This document shows, one piece after another, positions 5,815 to 11,237 of a stretch of 12,621 nucleotides of DNA. Under the pieces are notes generated by a model, which saw only the letters and a program-made list of their open reading frames with translations, did not search any database and was not told the DNA's origin. Numbering within the stretch: position 1 is the stretch's first letter; the number at the start of each line of letters is the position of its first letter. Position numbers and translations under genes: made by a program. The stretch is from Thermoplasmata archaeon (GTDB taxonomy: Archaea > Thermoplasmatota > Thermoplasmata > Lutacidiplasmatales > UBA184), in assembly GCA_021798415.1 (NCBI GenBank), contig JAJZGO010000040.1, positions 1-12,621 on the forward strand, given 5' to 3'.

Positions 5815-6735
5815 TCAGGCCCGGCGAAGCTTCCCGACGATCGGCTCCTCGAGGACGCCGTCCTCTTCGAGCCGATTGAGGATCGCCTCGGCACGGACGG
5901 CCGCGATCCCCCGGGCGGCGACCCGGGCGAGGAGCTCCTTGAGGTCGGCGTAGCCGTCGACCGCGACGTCGGCGATCTCGTCGAGCAGGTCGAGGAAGAT
6001 CGCCTCTTCGTCGCGCTCCGCAGCGGTGGGCGCCGGGGGGGGCGGTCGAGGAGGTGGGGCGCGCGTGACGGTCACGGTCGCGGGAAGGGGTCCGGGCGCG
6101 GCGATCGGCCCGGAGTCGCCGGCGACCCGACGGGTCGCGGTGCGCAGCTCGTCGCGGAAGGCGGGGCGATCGACGTTCGGGTAGCGGCGGAGGGCGATGC
6201 GAGCCGCCCGGGCCCAGACCCGGGGGACGCCTTCCGCGGCGAGCGTCTCGTCGGAGAGTCCGGGATCGGATTCGACCCGGTCGACGAGGTCGAGGCGGTC
6301 GAGGGTCTGTCGGACGACGTCGGCGAGGACCCCCCGTTCCTCCGTTTCGCCGACGAAGCGGACCGCCTCCGCCCGCACGGAGACGTAGCCGACGCCGTCC
6401 CGGCCCCGGTAGAGGTGGACCTTGCCGACCACGACCGCGGGTCGCGGGGCGGTCGAGGAGCGAAGGGCGGCCATCGCCCGGGGCTGGAACGACCCCGCGG
6501 TGACAGCGACCGCGCCCGTCGGGTCGTTCAGGCGGGCGCGCCAGAACGGCTGCGAGGCGTCCCGTCCGATCGGTTCGGCCGGCGAGAGCGTGCCCGCGAC
6601 GAGGACGCGGTTCATCCGCGCGCCGAAGGGGCTCACGAGGTACGACGCCGCGCGCTCTCCCTCGCCTTTCTCCTCTTCGAGCGAGCCTTCGAGCTCGCGG
6701 GTCGTCACGCGCCAGGCCAGTTCGCGCAACGCCAC
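5815..6735 (-). CDS. RPA-associated protein RPAP (COG3390), OB-fold partner of RPA
   Basis: 306 residues. The GTG start at 6735-6733 shares one base with the TAG of the upstream RPA gene (TAGTG), so the pair is translationally coupled. Residues ~30-128 form an OB-fold-like region: YLVSPFGARMNRVLVAGTL, then PFWRARLNDPTGAVAVTAG, RPAVVVGKVHLYRG and GYVSVRAEAVRFV, typical of COG3390 RPA-family proteins. A Pro-rich linker (~212-237) leads to a C-terminal domain, EEAIFLDLLDEIADVA then AILNRLEEDGVLEEPIVGKL, that looks like a winged helix. Known family members are encoded beside RPA and belong to the single-stranded-DNA-binding complex used in replication and repair. The order RPA then RPAP matches that arrangement. 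The gene stops 23 nt before the FKBP TATA box; no terminator-like T-run is visible. Confidence 0.87.
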   Translation of the reverse strand: MALRELAWRVTTRELEGSLEEEKGEGERAASYLVSPFGARMNRVLVAGTLSPAEPIGRDASQPFWRARLNDPTGAVAVTAGSFQPRAMAALRSSTAPRPAVVVGKVHLYRGRDGVGYVSVRAEAVRFVGETEERGVLADVVRQTLDRLDLVDRVESDPGLSDETLAAEGVPRVWARAARIALRRYPNVDRPAFRDELRTATRRVAGDSGPIAAPGPLPATVTVTRAPPPRPPPPAPTAAERDEEAIFLDLLDEIADVAVDGYADLKELLARVAARGIAAVRAEAILNRLEEDGVLEEPIVGKLRRA

Positions 6736-7901
6736 TACCGGTTCCCCCCGAGGCGGGCGGAGAGCTCGTCGGCCGTGGAGGAGAGGTCGAGCTCGACCGT
6801 CTCGATCGACTCGGGGGTGATCGTGACGCCGAAGTCGTCCTTCGTGCCGAGGCCACGGACGCGCAGGCGACGGCCGAACAGGTGCTCGAAGATCCGCTCC
6901 TCGAGGAGCGTCGGGTCGGGCTGCTCGCGCAGCCGGCGTTGCGCCTCTTCGAGCGTCATCCCCGAGAGCCGTTCGGTGTCGGCACGACCGACGTTCACGG
7001 TCAGGGCGCCCGTCCCGTCGTCGAGGACGATCCGGGCCCTCAGGTCGGCCTGTCCGTCCACGGCGCCGTGGACCCGGCAGAGGCCGTTCTTGACCGACCG
7101 GTGGCACGTCGGGCACCGGTAGACGAGCCCGCTCGGGGGCAGGAGGCCCACGACGATCCCCTCGACCGCCACCGCCTCGCCTCCGCCTTCGTCTTCGACG
7201 CGGGCGATCGTGCGGGGGGCCGACGCGAGGAGGGTGGCCGGCTCGGGAAGGTCCGCGCCTTCGACGCGGAGCACCGTCGACCGTTCGTCGAGGACGAGCT
7301 GCGGGCGGTTGCGGAAGGTCCGCACGTACGCCCCGAGGATGTCGATGGCCTCGCCCGGGCGCAGTCCGAAATCGCTCCATGCGGAGAGCGCGATCGCTCC
7401 GGTCCGGTCGGCCACGAGTCCGTCGTGGACGACGCGGCGTTCCTCGCCGACGGTGACCGACCGAGGCGCGACCCGGACGACGCGGACCTCGACCCGGAAC
7501 CCTTCGTCGGGCGCGGCGAGGTCCCGAACGGACTTCCGGGGAAGGTCCTCGGCGGCGATCCGAGGCATCTCGGCCGGGCTCGCCGGGCCGACCCGGGTCC
7601 GCCAGGTGAACGATACCTCGGGCCGGCCGCGGAACTCTCGGACCTCGGCGCCGACCGCCCGCAGTACGATGCCTCGCTCGATCCCTTCCTTGGGTGGGTC
7701 CCACCAGGTGAACCGGACGGTGGCGCTGCCGTCGCTCAGGAGACCCGAGAGGAGCGGCCGACGGCTCCCGTCCGACTGGCGGGTGATCTCCCGTCGCTCG
7801 AACGAGACGATGCGGGCGACCAGCTCGACCGGAGAGGTCTCGGGACGAAGGTCGCGCAGTCGCACTTCGGGAGGGGCCGTGGAAGGTTCGGCGGGAGCCA
7901 T
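6735..7901 (-). CDS. Replication protein A, large subunit (single-stranded DNA-binding)
   Basis: 388 residues. Successive OB folds are visible: residues ~22-103 (VELVARIVSFERREI, GSATVRFTWWDPP), ~131-213 (DEGFRVEVRVVRV, GAIALSAWSDFGLRPGEAID), and ~240-370 (EAVAVEGIVVGL, RARIVLDDGTGALTVNVGR). The last one carries a zinc finger with C263-X2-C266-X8-C275-X2-H278 (YRCPTCHRSV, NGLCRVHG). An OB fold with an inserted CxxC-CxxH zinc finger identifies archaeal RPA (RPA70/RPA41 type), which coats single-stranded DNA in replication, recombination and repair. The frame extends upstream to 8036, but I place the start at ATG 7901: the extension is not conserved-looking and crosses the TATA element at 7938-7943. 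The gene heads an operon with RPAP and diverges from pyrF. Confidence 0.92.
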   Translation of the reverse strand: MAPAEPSTAPPEVRLRDLRPETSPVELVARIVSFERREITRQSDGSRRPLLSGLLSDGSATVRFTWWDPPKEGIERGIVLRAVGAEVREFRGRPEVSFTWRTRVGPASPAEMPRIAAEDLPRKSVRDLAAPDEGFRVEVRVVRVAPRSVTVGEERRVVHDGLVADRTGAIALSAWSDFGLRPGEAIDILGAYVRTFRNRPQLVLDERSTVLRVEGADLPEPATLLASAPRTIARVEDEGGGEAVAVEGIVVGLLPPSGLVYRCPTCHRSVKNGLCRVHGAVDGQADLRARIVLDDGTGALTVNVGRADTERLSGMTLEEAQRRLREQPDPTLLEERIFEHLFGRRLRVRGLGTKDDFGVTITPESIETVELDLSSTADELSARLGGNR

Positions 7902-7937
7902 CGCGCGCGGGACCGAACGCGACGAACGGCGGGTACC

Positions 7938-7943
7938 GATAAA
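7938..7943 (-). promoter_or_regulatory. TATA-like element for the RPA operon
   Basis: CTTTATCGG on the minus strand, core TTTATC at 7943-7938, begins 42 nt upstream of the RPA ATG, predicting a leader of roughly 15 nt. Two copies of CGTTCG (minus strand, 7928-7923 and 7919-7914) lie between it and the start codon. Confidence 0.5.
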
Positions 7944-8021
7944 GCTGGCGCGGCCCCCGCGGGCGATGAACGACGGGTCGGCCCCGCGCGCCCCGGTCCC
8001 GGCGCCGTGCGGCGGCAAGCC

Positions 8022-8025
8022 TTTT
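8022..8025 (+). promoter_or_regulatory. Putative TATA-like element (CCTTTTG) for pyrF
   Basis: CAAGCCTTTTG, with its T-run at 8022-8025, lies 29 nt before the TTG at 8051 but only 16 nt before the out-of-frame ATG at 8038. It resembles the element before the coiled-coil gene in word and spacing. This favours the TTG as a leaderless start. Confidence 0.38.
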
Positions 8026-8050
8026 GCCCCGCGCACGATGCCCGAGCGAT

Positions 8051-8893
8051 TTGGCGCTCAAGTTCAATCAAAGGGTCGACCGGATCCTCGCCGCCCGCAA
8101 CTCGCTCGTCTGCGTCGGGCTCGACCCCGACCCCGCGATGATGCCGAAGGGGCTCAAGCGGCTCGCTCCGCGGGCCCAACTCGAGCGGTTCCTCGGTGGG
8201 GTCCTCCAGGCGACGTACCCGCACGCCGCCGCCTACAAGATGCAGCTCGGCGCCTACCTCCAGTACGGCCCGAAGGGGATCGAGGTCCTCGCGTCGCTGC
8301 CGAAGAAGATCGGGCCGACCCGCCTGCGAATCCTCGACCTCAAGGCGAACGACATCCCGAACGTGATGCGAATGCACCACGACGGGGCGTTCCGGGCGCT
8401 CGGGTTCGACGCGGTGACGCTCACGCCGTGGCTCGGATGGGAAACGCTCCAGCCGTTCCTGGACGACAGCGCGCACGGGGCGTTCGTGGTCGCCCACTCG
8501 TCGAACCCGGGCGCGCTCGACTTCCAGGAGATCCCCACGCCCCGCGGGCCGCTCTGGCTCGCGGTCGTGGGCGAGGTCCGACGCCTCGCCCACGCGCACG
8601 GGAACCTCGGGGTGGTCATCGGGGCGACGTTCTCGGATGCGTTCCGCCACGCGCGGGCCGCCCTCGGGAACGGGATCCCGATCCTCGTCCCCGGCGTCGG
8701 GGCCCAGGGAGGCTCGCTCTCGACCGCGGTGCGCGAAGGCGTCGACGCGCGGGGTCGCGCGCTGATCGTCAACGCCTCCCGCAGCGTCCTCTACGCGTCC
8801 TCGGGCGCCGACTGGAAGCGCGCGGCCGGCGCGGAGTCCGAACGTCTCAAGGTCCAGATCAACCAGTTGCGCGCAGGGCTTCGTAGAGAGTGA
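8051..8893 (+). CDS. pyrF: Orotidine-5'-phosphate decarboxylase, type 2
   Basis: 280 residues from TTG at 8051. The enzyme converts OMP to UMP, the last step of de novo pyrimidine synthesis. Visible features: NSLVCVGLDPDP (17-28), the substrate lysine region AYKMQLGAY (Lys63), the catalytic Asp-Lys-Asp motif LDLKANDIPN (Asp96, Lys98, Asp101), TLTPWLGWETL (124-133), and the phosphate-binding end ILVPGVGAQGG (211-221) with NASRSVLYAS (Arg244). Length and the SNPGALDFQE and ASRSVLYA segments identify the longer type 2 family (PyrF of actinobacteria, cyanobacteria and others), not the ~220-residue type common in archaea. Start choice is difficult: no ATG is in frame near the N-terminus. TTG 8051 gives a normal N-terminus and suits the TATA spacing; TTG 8024 would add nine residues. 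The last 35 nt overlap the convergent glycosyltransferase gene. Confidence 0.9.
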   Translation: MALKFNQRVDRILAARNSLVCVGLDPDPAMMPKGLKRLAPRAQLERFLGGVLQATYPHAAAYKMQLGAYLQYGPKGIEVLASLPKKIGPTRLRILDLKANDIPNVMRMHHDGAFRALGFDAVTLTPWLGWETLQPFLDDSAHGAFVVAHSSNPGALDFQEIPTPRGPLWLAVVGEVRRLAHAHGNLGVVIGATFSDAFRHARAALGNGIPILVPGVGAQGGSLSTAVREGVDARGRALIVNASRSVLYASSGADWKRAAGAESERLKVQINQLRAGLRRE

Positions 8894-9992
8894 GGAGCTC
8901 GCGCGCGACGGTCGCGAGACCGTAGCGGGCCTCCGCCCGTCGCCGACCGGCCGCGCCCATCGTTCGGGCGAGTTCGGGGCGCTCGAGGAGGCTGCGGACC
9001 TTCTCGGCGAGGTCCGGCGCGAGGAGCGGTTCGGTGAGGAGCCCCTCCGTGCCGGGCTCGATGACCTCGCGCACCCCGGGCATGTCGGCGATCACGACCG
9101 GTAGACCCGCCGCCATCGCCTCGGCGACGACGAGGCCGAACCCCTCGAGCCGGTTCTGGCTCGGGAAGACGAAGACGTCCGCGAGCGCGAGGTACCGGGG
9201 CAGATCGTCGTCGGAGACCGCGGGACAGAAGCGGACGCGGCCCTCGACGCCGAGGCGGCGCGCGTGGCCGATCAGGCTCGGCAGCCGCGGACCGGCCCCG
9301 ACGACGAGCAGCACGACATCCTTCGGGAGGAGCGAGAGCGCCTCGAGGATCACGTCGACGCCCTTGTGGGGAACGAGTCGCCCGGTGAAGCCGAGCACCC
9401 GCTTCCCCTCGAGCTTCAGGTCGCCGCGGAGCGCGCTCGCGTCGAGCCCGGGGCGGAAGCGGGCCAGGTCGACCACGGACGGGATGACCGAGAGGGTACG
9501 CCCGCGCAGCACGGCGGACGTGTCCCCGTAGCTCCGGGTGTGCACGACGATCCGGTTGACGCGACGCAAGGTCGGCGGCAGGAACGCCCGCTGGTAGAGA
9601 GCCGCGAGCGCCCGGCCGGCGAGTCCTCCGAGGAAGAGGTCGCAGTGGTAGGTGAGGCAGATCGGGACCCGCGTCGCCGCGAGCGCGCGGGTGGCGAAGT
9701 ACGACGTGAGCGGCGGGGGATAGTGGAGGTGGACGATGTCCGCCGGGAGGGACCGAAGGAGTCGGCCCGTGCCGACATCGATCGGAGTGTTGAACGCGAC
9801 CCCGAGAGTCCTCGACCGCCGGATCCGGTACCCTTCGAACGATTCCTCGACGGGAAGGTGTCGGTCGTAGCGGGACGTCACGACCGTCACGTCGTGGCCC
9901 TCGCGGGCGAACTCGCCGGCCAGCCCGCGGACGTGCGACTCCACGCCGCCGGCGTGGGGGTGGAAGAACGGGGAGACCTGGACGATCCGCAC
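8859..9992 (-). CDS. GT4-family glycosyltransferase
   Basis: 377 residues, two Rossmann-like halves of the GT-B fold. The N-terminal acceptor side has the loop FFHPHAGGVESHV (9-21) and IVHLHYPPPL (86-95). The C-terminal donor side has GFTGRLVPHKGVD (201-213, with the conserved Arg205 and Lys210 that bind the donor phosphates), VGAGP, and the E-X7-E motif EGFGLVVAEAMAAGLPVV (Glu283 and Glu291). Retaining GT4 enzymes move a sugar from a nucleotide sugar to lipid, polysaccharide or protein acceptors at the inner face of the membrane; the specific substrate cannot be told. The start is GTG at 9992 (VRIVQVSPFF), with no clear Shine-Dalgarno. It lies 64 nt downstream of pdxS on the same strand, so it may share that transcript, although no functional link is obvious. 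Its 3' end overlaps pyrF by 35 nt. Confidence 0.9.
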   Translation of the reverse strand: MRIVQVSPFFHPHAGGVESHVRGLAGEFAREGHDVTVVTSRYDRHLPVEESFEGYRIRRSRTLGVAFNTPIDVGTGRLLRSLPADIVHLHYPPPLTSYFATRALAATRVPICLTYHCDLFLGGLAGRALAALYQRAFLPPTLRRVNRIVVHTRSYGDTSAVLRGRTLSVIPSVVDLARFRPGLDASALRGDLKLEGKRVLGFTGRLVPHKGVDVILEALSLLPKDVVLLVVGAGPRLPSLIGHARRLGVEGRVRFCPAVSDDDLPRYLALADVFVFPSQNRLEGFGLVVAEAMAAGLPVVIADMPGVREVIEPGTEGLLTEPLLAPDLAEKVRSLLERPELARTMGAAGRRRAEARYGLATVARELLTLYEALRATG

Positions 9993-10056
9993 GGTCGAGG
10001 ACTATCGTTCCTCGGGTTTCAGCTCATCGGCGGACGGCACGGTCGGGTCCGAGCGG

Positions 10057-11004
10057 TCACGCCGCGGTCGGGGGGCGCCGTCGCGCGGCCGAGTCGAGCG
10101 GCTCCGACTCCCGACCCTGCAGGAGCTGCTCGGCGGGCAGGGTCGCCACGTCGAGGCCGCGCATCGCCTCGCCGAGACCGGTCGACACGCGCGCGAGCAC
10201 GTCCGGGTCGTCGTAGTGCAACGACGCCTCGACGATCGCCCGAGCGACCTTCATCGGATGCTCCGACTTGAAGATCCCGCTGCCGACGAAGACGCCGTCG
10301 ACCCCGAGCTCGCGACAGAGCGCCGCGTCGGCCGGCGTCGCGATCCCTCCCGCCGCGAAATTGACGACGGGCAGGCGCTTCAGCTCCCGGACCTCGAGGA
10401 CGGTCGCCTCGGCGACCCGCTCCTTCTTCGCCCAGGCGGCCACGTCCTTCTTGGTCAACCCGAGGACCTCGCGAACGTCGTAGTTCATCTGGCGGATGTG
10501 CCGCACCGCCTCGACGACGTTGCCGGTGCCCGCCTCCCCCTTCGTTCGGATCATCGCGGCCCCTTCGTCGATCCGCCGCAACGCCTCGCCGAGGTTGCGG
10601 GCGCCGCAGACGAACGGGACCTTGAACGGCTTCTTGTCGACGTGCTGGAACGGGTCGGCCGGGGTGAGCACCTCGGACTCGTCGATCATGTCGACCGCGA
10701 GGGCCTGGAGGATCCGGGCTTCGGCGGTGTGGCCGATGCGGCACTTCGCCATCACCGGTATCGAGACCCGCTCCCGGATCTCGCGAATCTTCTGGGGGTC
10801 GGCCATCCGGGCCACGCCGCCCATCGCCCGGATGTCGGACGGGACGCGCTCGAGCGCCATCACGGCGACCGCACCGGCCTCCTCCGCGATCGCGGCCTGG
10901 TCGGCGTTCGTGACGTCCATGATCACGCCCCCCTGTTGCATTCGGGCGAACCCGCGCTTCACGAGCTCGGTCCCGAACCGGAGCTTTCCCATCAGGTCGG
11001 CCAT
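10057..11004 (-). CDS. pdxS: Pyridoxal 5'-phosphate synthase subunit PdxS
   Basis: 315 residues. PdxS (Pdx1) builds pyridoxal 5'-phosphate from ribose 5-phosphate, glyceraldehyde 3-phosphate and ammonia supplied by the glutaminase PdxT. The (beta/alpha)8 barrel landmarks are clear: QQGGVIMDVTNADQA with Asp30, IPVMAKCRIGH with Lys87, and MIRTKGEAGTGN with Lys155. These correspond to the ribose- and intermediate-binding Asp and the two Schiff-base lysines of the family (Asp24, Lys81, Lys149 in B. subtilis numbering). VNFAAGGIATPADAAL and VFVGSGIFKS form the phosphate site. The ATG at 11004 was chosen because it gives the usual short N-terminus and lies 37 nt from a TATA-like element. The C-terminus extends about 16 residues past the usual end. 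PdxT is not in this window. It diverges from the thiamine uptake operon. Confidence 0.96.
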   Translation of the reverse strand: MADLMGKLRFGTELVKRGFARMQQGGVIMDVTNADQAAIAEEAGAVAVMALERVPSDIRAMGGVARMADPQKIREIRERVSIPVMAKCRIGHTAEARILQALAVDMIDESEVLTPADPFQHVDKKPFKVPFVCGARNLGEALRRIDEGAAMIRTKGEAGTGNVVEAVRHIRQMNYDVREVLGLTKKDVAAWAKKERVAEATVLEVRELKRLPVVNFAAGGIATPADAALCRELGVDGVFVGSGIFKSEHPMKVARAIVEASLHYDDPDVLARVSTGLGEAMRGLDVATLPAEQLLQGRESEPLDSAARRRPPTAA

Positions 11005-11035
11005 AAAGAAGTCCCACCGGGAAAATCGCGGTGGC

Positions 11036-11042
11036 CTATAAG
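11036..11042. promoter_or_regulatory. TATA-like element for pdxS
   Basis: CTTATAG on the minus strand (11042-11036; CTATAAG on the +) lies with its TTATA 37 nt upstream of the pdxS ATG, giving a leader of about 10 nt. It is nearly symmetrical, so it could also fire to the right, towards the thiamine operon, giving a longer leader that includes the inverted repeat. Confidence 0.5.
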
Positions 11043-11060
11043 ACGGTGGGCCCGCTCCCA

Positions 11061-11094
11061 CGACCCGCCTCAAACCTTAATTCCCGGCGGGTCG
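11061..11094. repeat. Perfect 9-bp inverted repeat flanking the thiamine-operon TATA element
   Basis: CGACCCGCC (11061-11069) is the exact reverse complement of GGCGGGTCG (11086-11094), with a 16-nt spacer (11070-11085). The spacer is the most A/T-rich stretch in the intergenic region and contains CAAACCTTAATT. An inverted repeat with arms about 25 bp apart (over two helical turns, centre to centre) around a TATA box looks like an operator for a dimeric or tetrameric regulator. If transcription starts further left it would instead be an RNA hairpin. Confidence 0.6.
11077..11082 (+). promoter_or_regulatory. TATA-like element for the thiamine uptake operon
   Basis: CCTTAATT, with TTAATT at 11077-11082 and an upstream A-rich CAAAC that could act as BRE. 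Transcription about 27 nt downstream would begin near 11104, exactly where helix P1 of the TPP aptamer starts. Confidence 0.5.
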
Positions 11095-11104
11095 TCCACC
11101 GTCC

Positions 11105-11196
11105 CGCAGGGGGAGCTGGGCACCGGCTGAGAGGACGGGACAGCGTCCCGTCGACCCCACGAACCTGTACGGGATAATGCCCGCGAAGGGAATGCG
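11105..11196 (+). ncRNA. TPP riboswitch (THI-box)
   Basis: The conserved core words are all present: GGGGGAGC, GGCTGAGAGG (11125-11134), ACGAACCTG (11159-11167), GGATAATGCC (11172-11181) and GCGAAGGGAA (11183-11192). The helices can be drawn: P1 CGCA/TGCG (11105-11108 with 11193-11196), P2 GGGG/CCCC (11110-11113 with 11155-11158), P3 GCTGG/CCGGC (11115-11119 with 11123-11127), the optional P3a hairpin ACGGGAC/GTCCCGT (11135-11141 with 11145-11151), and P5 CGGG/CCCG (11170-11173 with 11180-11183). The class binds thiamine pyrophosphate and normally turns thiamine genes off when it is plentiful. It sits directly ahead of a thiamine-binding protein gene. Confidence 0.95.
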
Positions 11197-11216
11197 ATGC
11201 CGCCCTTGACAGGACT

Positions 11217-11236
11217 CTCGACCGGTCGCGGTCGAG
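11217..11236 (+). promoter_or_regulatory. Start-codon-proximal hairpin, candidate riboswitch expression platform
   Basis: CTCGACCG (11217-11224), loop GTCG, CGGTCGAG (11229-11236): a perfect 8-bp stem ending one base before the ATG at 11238 and enclosing part of the only Shine-Dalgarno-like GAGG (11234-11237). It follows the aptamer by 20 nt. A stem here would block ribosome entry, which suggests translational control. That role is an inference. Confidence 0.55.
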
Positions 11237-11237
11237 G

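Noticed and set aside
5696..7122. Several + strand open frames opposite RPAP and RPA
   Set aside because: No recognisable family and composition typical of antisense shadows; the minus-strand genes fully explain the region.
7914..7928. Direct repeat CGAACG-CGA-CGAACG between the RPA TATA element and start codon
   Set aside because: Only 6 bp each, in GC-rich sequence where such words are frequent. Not enough to call an operator.
7902..8036. 45-residue N-terminal extension of RPA
   Set aside because: The stretch is low complexity, crosses the RPA TATA-like element and the pyrF promoter, and the ATG at 7901 gives the usual N-terminus.
5815..8067. 750-codon minus frame as an RPA-RPAP fusion
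   Set aside because: The part upstream of 6735 is a shadow frame of RPA. RPA ends with its own TAG at 6735, overlapping the RPAP GTG.
9993..10056. Separate promoter for the glycosyltransferase (ATAG at ~10002-10005)
   Set aside because: The A/T-containing GATAGT lies only about 12 nt before the GTG, too close for a TATA box, and nothing better is visible. Co-transcription with pdxS is as likely.
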